DNA of 64,000 bases from Hallella seregens ATCC 51272 (GTDB taxonomy: Bacteria > Bacteroidota > Bacteroidia > Bacteroidales > Bacteroidaceae), in assembly GCF_000518545.1 (NCBI RefSeq), contig NZ_JADU01000009.1:1-64000 (forward strand), given 5' to 3'. Both the position numbers and the translations under genes were made by a program. Shown piece after piece: positions 8,763 through 16,620 of the stretch; the stretch's first letter is position 1; each line of letters starts with the position of its first letter. Under the pieces are notes generated by a model. It saw only the letters and a list, made by a program, of their open reading frames with translations. It was not told where the DNA came from and searched no databases.

Positions 8763-9254
8763 ATGACAGACTTTGCAGCCATAGATTTTGAGACGGCCAA
8801 CTTCGAGCGCAGCAGCGTGTGCTCGGTGGGCGTCGTGATTGTGCGCCACGGCGAAGTGGCCGACTCGTTCTACTCGCTCATCCAGCCCGAGCCCAACTAT
8901 TACACCTGGCGATGCACACAGGTGCACGGCCTGACGCAACGCGACACCGACGACGCTCCCGTGTTCAGCGAAGTGTGGGCCCAAATCCGGCCGCTCATCG
9001 CCAATCTGCCCCTCGTGGCCCACAACAGTCCCTTCGACGAGGGCTGCCTGCGGGCTGTTTTCCGCACCTACCAGATGGACTATCCCGACTATTCTTTCCA
9101 CGACACGCTGCGGGCCGCCCGCCGTGCCCTGCCCCATTTGCCCAACCACCAGCTCCATACCGTGGCGGCGGCCTGTGGCTACCGGCTGGATCGCCACCAC
9201 CACGCTCTGGCCGACGCTGAAGCCTGCGCCGCCATTGCCCTAAGACTGCTCTGA
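8763..9254 (+). CDS. DEDDh-type 3'-5' exonuclease (DNA polymerase III epsilon-like)
   Basis: 163 residues, a single exonuclease domain. The four metal-ligand motifs are visible: Exo I AIDFETAN (D8, E10), Exo II HNSPFDEG (about residue 89), and Exo IIIe HHHALADAEA near residue 147 with the general-base His and final Asp. Proteins of this size in Bacteroidetes are stand-alone relatives of DnaQ that trim single-strand 3' ends in repair or RNA processing; the polymerase-binding tail of true DnaQ is missing. It is a single gene facing the convergent GH43 gene. Confidence 0.85.
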   Translation: MTDFAAIDFETANFERSSVCSVGVVIVRHGEVADSFYSLIQPEPNYYTWRCTQVHGLTQRDTDDAPVFSEVWAQIRPLIANLPLVAHNSPFDEGCLRAVFRTYQMDYPDYSFHDTLRAARRALPHLPNHQLHTVAAACGYRLDRHHHALADAEACAAIALRLL

Positions 9255-9322
9255 GACGGCGGGGGCTCCGGCCCTGCGGGTGTTTCTTTTCAGCAAGCTT
9301 ATTTCGGGCGGCGACTGTTCCC

Positions 9323-10441
9323 TTATTTCCTCAACACGGGCACGCCGTCCTCAAACGTGACGGGTATCCACAGATGGCGGCTCTCGGAGAGGTGCTCCGG
9401 ATTCCATATATCGGCCATGAAAACATGGCCGGCGCCCTTGAAGAGCTTGCGCTCCCTGCCTGTCGTCAGCTCGAAGATATAGGTTCCCTGCGCCCCGAAA
9501 GTCTTGTCGGCCCCCTCGCCACGGCATGGGTTGGGCAACTGTTTCCACGGGCCGAAGATGTTTTTTGCACAGAACATCCGCGCCGCGTTCGGCGCCCACC
9601 CGGTGCATCCGCTTGTTATCATCCAGTAGACGCCGTCTTTCTTGAAGACGGTCGGGGCCTCGTTCTGCCCCCCGGCAGCCACGCGCACGAAAGATCCGTT
9701 GTGCGACATGTAGTCGTCGGCCAGCTGGGCTATCTGCAAGGTGAGGTTGTCCTCGGAGGAATAGACATGGTAAGCCTTGCCGTCGTCGTCGACAAAGATG
9801 GTCATGTCGCGTGCCATCTGGCCGCCTTCGAGGTCGCGCACGAAGAACATGCCACGCTCTATCTGCGTGCGCCACTCGGGCGTCCACCACGCTTTCAGCT
9901 CGGGAAAGAGAAGCTGGTGGCGCAGGTCGGTGGTGTCGGGCAGGGAGAAGCCGATGGGCCAGCCGCCGGGATTGACTCTGCCCGAGCGCACAAACCGGAA
10001 CGGCCCCGCCGGCGTGTCGCTTGTGGCGATGCCATAGCGCGCCGCGTCGTAGCCCTGCCCCTTGAGTTCCAGATGGAACCACATGACGTATTTGCGGGTT
10101 CGGGCATTGTAGACCACTTTCGGACGCTCCATGATGCACCCGCCCTCGATGTCGCTTCCGGCCTCCCGGCTCACCGGCAGCACAAGGCCGCGGCTGGTCC
10201 AGTGCAGCAAATCCTTTGACGTATAGAGGCCCACGCCCAAGGAAGAATAGGGCTTGCCGTCGTGCGAGCGGGCCTCGCCATACCAGTAGTAGGTGCCGCC
10301 CAGGGCGAGGATGTTGCCGCCATGGACGTTGACATGCTTGCCGTCGCTGGCTTTCCACTCCCCGCCCTGCATGGGCGGTTGGGCAAACGACGGCATCACT
10401 GCCAGAAGCAGCAAAAGGAAAAGAGCGTGCGTTTTGTTCAT
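9323..10441 (-). CDS. Glycoside hydrolase family 43-like secreted enzyme
   Basis: 372 residues from the ATG at 10441. It begins with a signal peptide (MNKTHALFLLLLLAVMPSFA, then QPPMQ). The mature start VNVHGGNILALGGTYYWYGE is the hallmark of the GH43 clade acting on galactan-type substrates, followed by ERPKVVYNARTRKYVMWFH, DMTIFVDDDGKAYHVYSSE and APTVFKKDGVYWMITSG, which are blades of a five-bladed beta-propeller. The likely role is periplasmic or surface exo-cleavage of galactose- or arabinose-containing plant glycans; the exact subfamily is not certain. An in-frame ATG at 10459 sits at the expected transcription start and is less likely. There is no SusCD pair nearby. Confidence 0.8.
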   Translation of the reverse strand: MNKTHALFLLLLLAVMPSFAQPPMQGGEWKASDGKHVNVHGGNILALGGTYYWYGEARSHDGKPYSSLGVGLYTSKDLLHWTSRGLVLPVSREAGSDIEGGCIMERPKVVYNARTRKYVMWFHLELKGQGYDAARYGIATSDTPAGPFRFVRSGRVNPGGWPIGFSLPDTTDLRHQLLFPELKAWWTPEWRTQIERGMFFVRDLEGGQMARDMTIFVDDDGKAYHVYSSEDNLTLQIAQLADDYMSHNGSFVRVAAGGQNEAPTVFKKDGVYWMITSGCTGWAPNAARMFCAKNIFGPWKQLPNPCRGEGADKTFGAQGTYIFELTTGRERKLFKGAGHVFMADIWNPEHLSESRHLWIPVTFEDGVPVLRK

Positions 10442-10462
10442 GCTGATGGTTTTAAACATGCC

Positions 10463-10493
10463 CAAAATTACGGCTTTAATTTTGTTCCGGCAA
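10463..10493 (-). promoter_or_regulatory. Promoter of the GH43-like gene
   Basis: On the minus strand TTG (10491-10493), 20 bases, TAATTTTG (10463-10470). The transcription start would fall near 10458, which is why the ATG at 10441 is preferred over 10459. Confidence 0.65.
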
Positions 10494-10616
10494 GCAAAGC
10501 CGCTGAAATTCTTCTGCCCTCCGGCCGCCTCCCGCCGAAAGACTCGCCGCCACGCCCAAAGGCTTCCGCCTCCGGGGCTGCCAAGATGCGAACTGTCTCT
10601 AAAAAGGCGGGAAAAG

Positions 10617-10648
10617 TTTGGTGGTGTCGCGGAAATGTGATACCTTTG
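10617..10648 (+). promoter_or_regulatory. Promoter of tRNA-Pro
   Basis: TTTG at 10617-10620, 20 bases, TACCTTTG at 10641-10648; the tRNA starts 58 bases later. Confidence 0.7.
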
Positions 10649-10706
10649 CACCTGCAATTCGCGGGCGGGCTCGCCACCGCATGGCCGACCGCTGCGAATT
10701 GCCCCG

Positions 10707-10783
10707 CGGGGTGTAGCGCAGTCCGGTAGCGCTCCTGGTTTGGGACCAGGTGGTCGCAGGTTCGAATCCTGTCGCCCCGACCA
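10707..10783 (+). tRNA. tRNA-Pro (anticodon TGG), CCA encoded
   Basis: Cloverleaf: acceptor CGGGGTG with CGCCCCG, D arm GCGC...GCGC, anticodon arm CCTGG-TTTGGGA-CCAGG with anticodon TGG, T arm CGCAGG-TTCGAAT-CCTG. The terminal CCA is encoded at 10781-10783, unlike the tRNA-Met in this window. Confidence 0.95.
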
Positions 10784-10785
10784 AT

Positions 10786-10826
10786 GGCAAAGGCAAGTGT
10801 CTGAAAACAAGACGCTTGCCTTTGCC
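10786..10826 (+). terminator. Long hairpin directly after tRNA-Pro
   Basis: Stem of 17 bp with one G-T pair: GGCAAAGGCAAGTGTCT (10786-10802) and AGACGCTTGCCTTTGCC (10810-10826), 7-base loop. It begins two bases after the CCA end. It is followed by GTTTATC rather than a U run. Probable terminator and tRNA 3' processing boundary. Confidence 0.6.
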
Positions 10827-10868
10827 GTTTATCCTCGTCCACCCACTGCCGGCCTCGCTGCAACGCCG

Positions 10869-10960
10869 CAAACGCACCGCCGCTGCGGTGCAATCGCCGT
10901 GCGTCCACGCCGTAAACGCAACGCGAAAAACCCGTCACCGCAACGCGAAAAACCCGTCAT
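10869..10960. repeat. Copy of a dispersed GC-rich intergenic repeat (locus A)
   Basis: Contains the complement of the shared unit GCGTTTACGGCGTG...CGGCGATTGCACCGC, and two tandem copies of CGCAACGCGAAAAACCCGTC (10926-10945 region). Related units occur near 21655, 25030, 33388, 44703 and 63085. Reading frames over it are short and frame-inconsistent, so I treat it as a DNA-level repeat. Confidence 0.55.
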
Positions 10961-11139
10961 CAAAACACAACAAAGCCGCCGTCGCCACGCCTCCACCGCC
11001 CGGCTGCAGGGCCGCCGGCAGGTCACGCGCCCACCCCACCGCCGTCACGGATACAGCACGACGGTTCTTAACAAACCTTTTATTACGAACAATAAACGTT
11101 AAATAGCGTTCCATATCGAAAGGATTAGAAATAGAACGC

Positions 11140-11170
11140 TTGCAGCAAACGGGCCGGCGGCCTATCTTTG
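11140..11170 (+). promoter_or_regulatory. Promoter of the BlaI/M56 pair
   Basis: TTG at 11140-11142, 20 bases, TATCTTTG at 11163-11170, 26 bases before the ATG. A BlaI-type repressor normally binds a dyad at its own promoter; TTCCATATCG..AGAAATAGAACG just upstream may be part of one, but no perfect TACA-type dyad is visible. Confidence 0.7.
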
Positions 11171-11196
11171 CCCGTGTAAACCCATACACCGGAGCC

Positions 11197-11592
11197 ATGA
11201 AACAGAAAGAGAAGACCCTGACCAAAGCCGAGTTCGACCTGATGTCCATCCTGTGGGACATCAATCATTCGGCATGCGTGCACGACATTCTTCAGCGGTG
11301 CCCGGAGCCCCGTCCGGCCTACACCACGCTGGCCACCTACATGAAAATACTGGTAGAGAAAGGCTTTGTGGACTATTATAAGGTGAAAGGACAGGGCAAG
11401 ACACAGCTGTACGTCCCCTTGGTGACGCGCGCCGAATACACCCGCCGCGCAATGAACGGCATCAAGAAAGACCTCTTCGGCAACAGCTTGAAGTCGATGT
11501 TCAGCTTCTTTGTCAGGGAGGAGAACCTCTCGCCCGACGAGCTCCGGGAACTCATGGCAACCCTTTACAGCGAAACCCCGGCTTATGAATGA
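11197..11592 (+). CDS. BlaI/MecI-family transcriptional repressor
   Basis: 131 residues. The N-terminus (LTKAEFDLMSILWDINHSACVHDIL then PAYTTLATYMKILVEKGFVDY) is the winged-helix DNA-binding domain of BlaI/MecI/CopY repressors; the C-terminus (SFFVREENLSPDELRELMATLY) is the dimerisation part. I chose the ATG at 11197 because it has GGAG six bases upstream, and because the longer open frame runs back through the promoter. It overlaps the next gene by 8 bases, so the pair is translationally coupled. Regulation is expected to be autorepression relieved by the M56 partner. No beta-lactamase gene is linked, so the regulated target is unknown. Confidence 0.9.
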   Translation: MKQKEKTLTKAEFDLMSILWDINHSACVHDILQRCPEPRPAYTTLATYMKILVEKGFVDYYKVKGQGKTQLYVPLVTRAEYTRRAMNGIKKDLFGNSLKSMFSFFVREENLSPDELRELMATLYSETPAYE

Positions 11593-13330
11593 CCTGCTCT
11601 CCTACTCGCTCCGCTCGGCCGCCGTGCTGGCCCTGCTGCTCATTCCCTACCTGTTGCTGCTCAGGCACGAGCGGCTCTTCAGGCTCAATCGTGCGGTGCT
11701 GCTGGGCATTCTGCTGCTGTCACTGTCGGTTCCGCTGTGCCATGTGCCCATGCCCGCCATGAAATGGCACACCACCCACCTGGACATACAGCCGCCCGCG
11801 GCCCCCGCTCCCGCCCCGACCGAGGGGTCGGAACCCACGGTGCAGCCGGCATCTCAGCCCGATCCCGACATGGCCGCCCCCGCAGCTGCAGGGCTGCCGT
11901 GGACCGTCGTCCTGGGTTGGGCCTGTCTGGCCGGCATGGCGGCCACGGGCGCCGTGCGCCTGATGCAGGTGGCCCGCATGCGGGGAGCCATCCGCTGCGG
12001 ATGCCTGTGGACCCTGCGGGAGAACGGCTGCACCGTCTACTGCCATGCCGAAGACGTGGCACCATTCAGCTGGATGCGGAGCATCGTCATCGGCGAGGCC
12101 GACTACCGCATGCACGGCCGCCCCATCATCCTGCACGAACAGGGGCACATTCTGCACTGCCACTCGCTCGACGTGCTGCTGCTGGCCGCCGTGGAGACCC
12201 TGCAATGGTGGAACCCGCTGGTCTATGTGCTGGGCAACTGTCTGCGCGACGTGCACGAATACCAGGCCGACGACCATGCCCTGCGCCGGGGCGTCGGCCT
12301 CCGAGAATATCAAATGCTGCTGGTCCGCAAGGTCGCGGGGTCCGGAACCTGCGCCCTTGCCAACAGTTTCAATCACAGTTTAACCCAAAAAAGAATTTCC
12401 ATGATGATGAAATCCAATCCCCGCAAGCGGGCCCGCGCCAAGGCGCTGTACCTCGTCCCGCTCGTTGCGCTGGCGCTCAGCGCTTTCGCAACACCCGAAA
12501 CCGCAGGGCAAACTTCCGGAAGCGCGGCCCTCGCCACCGCTCCGGCCGACTCCGTGCCCATGGTCACCTTCAAGCCCCGGGAGCGGATGGGCCGCAAGGT
12601 GGCAGACGCCTACGTGGTGCATTTCCCGCTCAACACCTGGATAGAAAACGTGGGGCAAGGCTCGTATCTGTCAGACTGCGCCACACACATGGCCTTCGAG
12701 GCCACACAAACCAGTCTGCAACTCGACGGCGCAACGTTCGGCAGATCGAGCCTGCCCCGCCTCCCGGCGGCGGCCGTAAGGAAAGTCGAGATTCGCCGCA
12801 ACGCCCGCAAGAACCACATGTGGGTGAACATCATCACCCGGGAAGTCAAGGTTCCCGCCAGTGTGCAACCCACCACACTGCCCGTCGTCACCGTGATGCT
12901 GCCCGGCCGGAACGAGATTGGCTTCGCCCAAGGAACGGCAGCAGCCCAGAAAAGCAACTGGATGAACGTCAGCGCGACGGCGTGGGACACCGACCGTTTC
13001 GGCAACAAAGGCATACGCAAAGAACTGGAAACGCGCCGCGGCCACCCCGACTTCAAGGTCTATATCTACGCCAGCACCGAGGCCACGCAGCAGGAAATCG
13101 GCCGCATGGAGGGCATACTGAAAGCGCAGGGAATCAGCAATTACACCGTCGTCAGAGACCTCACGATTGTTCATCCCTCGGCCGACGAGTTCCGCCAATG
13201 GGCCCTGGCCGAGAAGCAGAAAGGCACCCGCTACGACCAACTGTACAACCTGATGGCCCAGAAACACGCCGGCTGCGACGACATCCGCAAGCACTGGCAC
13301 GTGGTCAAGGCCGTCTACGGCAGGAAATAA
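11585..13330 (+). CDS. M56-family (BlaR1-like) membrane metallopeptidase sensor
   Basis: 581 residues. Transmembrane segments lie near residues 8-27, 36-52 and 105-125, then the cytosolic zinc peptidase motif H184-E-Q-G-H188 in RPIILHEQGHILHCHSLD and the third-ligand region HEYQADDHALRR near 230. A fourth membrane segment (ALYLVPLVALALSAF, about residue 288) leads to an extracytoplasmic C-terminal part of about 290 residues that is not a penicillin-binding sensor domain that I recognise. Thus it is the Bacteroidetes M56 type: the signal seen outside is unknown, and proteolysis would inactivate the BlaI partner. Confidence 0.85.
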   Translation: MNDLLSYSLRSAAVLALLLIPYLLLLRHERLFRLNRAVLLGILLLSLSVPLCHVPMPAMKWHTTHLDIQPPAAPAPAPTEGSEPTVQPASQPDPDMAAPAAAGLPWTVVLGWACLAGMAATGAVRLMQVARMRGAIRCGCLWTLRENGCTVYCHAEDVAPFSWMRSIVIGEADYRMHGRPIILHEQGHILHCHSLDVLLLAAVETLQWWNPLVYVLGNCLRDVHEYQADDHALRRGVGLREYQMLLVRKVAGSGTCALANSFNHSLTQKRISMMMKSNPRKRARAKALYLVPLVALALSAFATPETAGQTSGSAALATAPADSVPMVTFKPRERMGRKVADAYVVHFPLNTWIENVGQGSYLSDCATHMAFEATQTSLQLDGATFGRSSLPRLPAAAVRKVEIRRNARKNHMWVNIITREVKVPASVQPTTLPVVTVMLPGRNEIGFAQGTAAAQKSNWMNVSATAWDTDRFGNKGIRKELETRRGHPDFKVYIYASTEATQQEIGRMEGILKAQGISNYTVVRDLTIVHPSADEFRQWALAEKQKGTRYDQLYNLMAQKHAGCDDIRKHWHVVKAVYGRK

Positions 13331-13337
13331 GCGCCGC

Positions 13338-13364
13338 CCGGGAGGCTCCGTCCCGGCCTCCCGG
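13338..13364 (+). terminator. GC-rich hairpin after the M56 gene
   Basis: CCGGGAGGC (13338-13346) pairs with GCCTCCCGG (13356-13364) around a 9-base loop, eight bases past the stop. No U tract follows. Confidence 0.4.
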
Positions 13365-13466
13365 CACGCTCCCGCCAAGCAGCCAGCCCCGCGGCCGCAC
13401 TGTCCTGGCGGCGGTGCCGGCACCATTTTTCCGGGGCCCGATAGTGCGGTTTCCGCAAAATCATGC

Positions 13467-13474
13467 TATCTTTG
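13467..13474 (+). promoter_or_regulatory. Promoter box of the GH2 pseudogene
   Basis: TATCTTTG, 24 bases before the position where translation should start (now ATA, 13498). Its survival indicates recent decay of the gene. Confidence 0.55.
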
Positions 13475-13497
13475 CGGCAGCAATCCAACCTACCGTC

Positions 13498-15073
13498 ATA
13501 TTCAGAAACCTGCTCTTCCTTTTCATCGCACTGGCCGCCGCCGGCCGAACCGCCGCCCAGGAGTTTACGAATTGCCCCGCCTCTACCCGCCAACTGTTCG
13601 ACATGGGGTGGCGGTTTGTCGAGGCCGACGTGCCCGAGGCCGTCTCGCCCGCCTACGACGACCGCCGCTGGCAGCCCGTGGACCTGCCCCACGACTGGGA
13701 CATCGGCCACGCCCCGCGGGCCGACGCCGCCACAACCAACGGCGGAGGCTACTATCCCGGCGGCAAGGGCACCTACCGCAAGCGGTTCGCCATGCCCCGG
13801 GGCAAGCGTGTGCGCCTCTGCTTCGACGGCGTCTACCAGCGTTGCCGCGTCTACGTGAACGGCCACGAGGCGGGCACCCATGCCTATGGCTACACGCCGT
13901 TCAGCCTGGACGTCACCTGCCACCTCCGCCCCAAGGGCGACAATGTGGTGACCACCGCCCGCAATATGAGGCGCGAGGTGCTGCGGCACGACGACACACG
14001 CCCGGTGACCGAGGCCTTGTGCACCTGGAACAACGACTGGGAAATCTACGACCTGCACGCCGAAGCGCTCGACGTCGTGGGCTACAACTATATGATGCAC
14101 AGGCATGCCGCCGACCATGTGCGGGCTCCGCAGCGCATCCTCTGGCAGACGGAGAGCTACCCGCGCGACGCGTTCCGCAACTGGCAGCGCACCCGCGACT
14201 TCGCCTATATCATCGGCGACATCGTGTGGACAGGCCTCGACTATCTGGGCGAATCGGGCATCGGGCGGTGGCATTACGGCCGGCGAGAGCTCGGGCGAAC
14301 ACTATCAACGCGACCAGTTCCCCTACCACGGGGCCTACTGCGGCGATGTGGACCTCACGGGATGGCGCAAGCCCGTCTCGCACTATCGCGACATGTTGTG
14401 GAACCGCGACGCCGCGCCCACGCTCTACATGGCCGTGAAAGAGCCCAACGGCTACGGCGGAAAGGGCGACATCAAGGAGACGCAGTGGTCCGTATGGCCC
14501 ACTTGGGAGAGCTGGAACTGGCCAGGCTGGGAGGGCCGCACCATCGACATGGAGGTCTGCAGCAAGGCTCCGGCCGTGCGGCTCTACCTCAATGGGCGGC
14601 TCGTGGGCGAGAAGCCCACCACGCTTGCCACGGAGTTCAAGGCCGTGTTCCCCGTGGCCTATGCCGCCGGGCAGCTGCGCGCCGTGGCCGTGGATGCCGC
14701 CGGACGCGAGACCGACAGCGTGCTGCTCGCCACCGCCGGAGCCCCGGCCGCCGTGCGGCTCACGGCCGACCGCACGGCGATGCCGGCCGATGGGCAGTCG
14801 CTGGCCTATGTCACCGCGGAGGTAATCGATGCCGAAGGCCGCGTGGTGCCCAATGCCTCGCTTCCCCTCACGGTGCGCGTCGACGGCCCCGCACGCCTCC
14901 TGGCTGCCGGCAGCGCCGACCTCGAAGACCTCGAACCCCTCACTTCCAACCGCGCAACCACCTGGAAAGGGCTCGCCTCCATCGTCGTGCGCAGCCGCCA
15001 GAGACGGGGCTCCGCCACCATTTTCGTGGCTTCTTCCCTCGGCACCCACGCCATCACCCTCCCCGTGCGGTAG
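13498..15073 (+). pseudogene. Decayed GH2 beta-galactosidase-type gene
   Basis: Three lesions are visible. First, the signal peptide (FRNLLFLFIALAAAGRTAAQ) begins with ATA at 13498-13500 where ATG is expected. Second, the sugar-binding domain (FDMGWRFVEADVPEAV, DLPHDWD, GTYRKRFAMP, VYVNGHEAGTHAYGYTPF) reaches GDNVVTTARN and then jumps directly to HDDTRPVTEALCTWNNDW, so the immunoglobulin-like domain and the part of the TIM barrel with the acid/base NE motif are missing, several hundred residues. Third, the frame shifts by one near 14280: GIGRWHYG is in one frame, GESSGEHYQRDQFPYHGAYC in the next. The rest (LTGWRKPVSHYRDMLW through DUF4982-like and Ig-like ends to TAG at 15073) is intact. An active enzyme is not possible. 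Confidence 0.85.
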
Positions 15074-15191
15074 GTGCACGCGGGGGCGGGCTCAGGGCGA
15101 GACGGGGCATAACGTGCTCCATCCAACACGAAGTTCTGCCCATCAGAGTGTTAAACTCCCCGACAACCTCGCTTTTCTACCTAAGAATCGC

Positions 15192-15199
15192 TAAATTTG
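15192..15199 (+). promoter_or_regulatory. Probable promoter box of the ATPase gene
   Basis: TAAATTTG lies just before four 22-bp tandem repeats. Transcription would start near 15204, so the repeats would form almost the whole 5' leader. No good TTG is present at the usual upstream position. Confidence 0.45.
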
Positions 15200-15208
15200 C
15201 AACGAGAT

Positions 15209-15296
15209 TTGAACATTTCGTAAACCGAACTTGAACATTCTGCAAACGAAATTTGAACATTCCGTAAACTGAATTTGAACATTCCGCGAAAACTTG
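15209..15296 (+). repeat. Four tandem 22-bp repeats ahead of the ATPase gene
   Basis: Copies at 15209-15230, 15231-15252, 15253-15274 and 15275-15296 share TTGAACATTYYGYRAA and then a more variable 6 bases ending GAAY. The array ends 16 bases before the ATG at 15313. There are no unique spacers, so it is not CRISPR. It resembles iterons or operator arrays. Confidence 0.85.
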
Positions 15297-15312
15297 ACGA
15301 GGAGTTGAAGAC

Positions 15313-16521
15313 ATGTACAGAAGAGCGCAATTTGATACTTTACTGAGTCGGATGGATGAGCCGAGGCAGTTCATCCAGGTGGTTGTGGGCCCAAGACAAG
15401 TAGGAAAATCCACGATGGTGACGCAGGTGCTGGAAGCCGTCAGCACGCCTCATTTGTCGTTCAATGCCGACCACATCGACGAGAACGATACCGACTGGGT
15501 GAGACGTTGCTGGGAAGGAGCACGCGCCCTTATGCAGTTGCAGGGATACGACCAGCTGATTCTCGTCATAGATGAAATCCAGAAAATCAGCAACTGGAGC
15601 GAAGCCGTCAAGCGCGAGTGGGACAGCGACACCATGGCTGGAGTGGGCATTAAGCTGATTTTGCTGGGCTCCTCGCGCCTTATGATTCGCAAGGGACTGA
15701 CCGAATCGCTGGCCGGACGCTTCGAATTGATCCGCATGGGGCACTGGGGACTCAAAGAGATGGGCGATGCTTTCGGGCTGAGCATGAACCAGTGGATCTA
15801 CTTCGGCGGCTACCCAGGCACGGCTTCTATGATGGGAACAGAGCATAGATGGAGGCGGTATGTCAAGGATGCGCTGGTTGCGCCAGCCATAGAAAAAGAC
15901 GTGATGATGACCTCGCGCATCTACAAACCGGCCCTCATGGTTCAGCTATTCGAGATGGGTTGCTCCTACTCTGCCGAGTTGTTGTCGCTCACCAAGATGC
16001 TGGGACAGCTGCAAGATGCAGGCAATGTCACCACCCTCCAGTCCTATCTCAACGTGCTTCGAGAGTGCCATCTCATCACCGGTCTGCAAAAATATGCCCA
16101 CGACAAGTCCCGCTGGTACCAGTCTGTTCCTAAATTCCAAGTCTACAACAACGCCCTGCTCACGGCTTTTCACCGCACGTCATACGGCAAAGTACGCACG
16201 GATCCCATGATGTGGGGGCGGTGGGTCGAGTCGGCCGTAGGCGTGCACCTCATGTCCAAAGCCGAAGAAGAGGGCTACGGCGTGTACTATTGGCGCGAGC
16301 GAAACGACGAAGTGGACTACATTGTCGACCTCGATGGAGAGCTGACGGCCATAGAAGTAAAGAGCGGGAAGCGAGGAACCAACAAGGGGCTGCCGCTTTT
16401 TGCCGGCAAGTTTCATCCCTGCAGGGCCTTGGTGGTAGGCACCGACGGGCTGCCATTGGAAGAGTTTTTTCGCGCCGACATGATGGACATTCTGTCCCTG
16501 CCCGCCTCCACGCCCAAATAA
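15313..16521 (+). CDS. AAA ATPase with DUF4143-type C-terminal domain
   Basis: 402 residues. Walker A G-P-R-Q-V-G-K-S-T at 26-34, Walker B LILVIDEIQ at 82-90, sensor-like LILLGSSRL. The middle LSLTKMLGQLQDAGNVTTLQ and YLNVLRECHLI is the winged-helix part of the AAA_14/DUF4143 family. The C-terminus NDEVDYIVDL ... AIEVKSGKRG has the D-(x)n-E-x-K pattern of PD-(D/E)XK nuclease folds. Members are abundant and highly variable in Bacteroidetes and archaea, with no settled function; a role in mobile DNA or defence is suspected. It is monocistronic and lies between a decayed gene and the P-type ATPase. The upstream repeats suggest self-binding or control. Confidence 0.8.
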   Translation: MYRRAQFDTLLSRMDEPRQFIQVVVGPRQVGKSTMVTQVLEAVSTPHLSFNADHIDENDTDWVRRCWEGARALMQLQGYDQLILVIDEIQKISNWSEAVKREWDSDTMAGVGIKLILLGSSRLMIRKGLTESLAGRFELIRMGHWGLKEMGDAFGLSMNQWIYFGGYPGTASMMGTEHRWRRYVKDALVAPAIEKDVMMTSRIYKPALMVQLFEMGCSYSAELLSLTKMLGQLQDAGNVTTLQSYLNVLRECHLITGLQKYAHDKSRWYQSVPKFQVYNNALLTAFHRTSYGKVRTDPMMWGRWVESAVGVHLMSKAEEEGYGVYYWRERNDEVDYIVDLDGELTAIEVKSGKRGTNKGLPLFAGKFHPCRALVVGTDGLPLEEFFRADMMDILSLPASTPK

Positions 16522-16582
16522 TAATAAGGTGTAGAAGGTCCGGGGGCCTCAACTTTGCAACTCGGTTGCAAAACATTTGCCG

Positions 16583-16620
16583 TAACTTTGCCCACAGAAA
16601 ACGATAACAAGGCAAAGTTA
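16583..16620 (+). promoter_or_regulatory. Promoter of the P-type ATPase, with inverted repeat reaching the start codon
   Basis: TAACTTTG at 16583-16590. The 10-base word TAACTTTGCC (16583-16592) is repeated inverted as GGCAAAGTTA (16611-16620), the last A being the A of the start codon. The first arm lies mainly upstream of the transcript, so this is more likely a protein-binding dyad (metal regulator) than an RNA hairpin. Confidence 0.5.

Noticed and set aside
10442-10810. Extension of the GH43 gene upstream to 10810
   Set aside because: The extension runs through the promoter and antisense over tRNA-Pro; the signal peptide starts at 10441.
11737-15234. A 1165-codon open frame on the plus strand spanning the M56 gene and the GH2 remnant
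   Set aside because: Its first part is the shadow of the M56 gene in another frame (Arg/Pro/Gly-rich, no family likeness); only the GH2-like end is real and belongs to the pseudogene.
16583-16620. RNA hairpin hiding the start codon of the metal ATPase
   Set aside because: The first arm overlaps the promoter box and is probably not transcribed, so a DNA-level dyad is the better reading.
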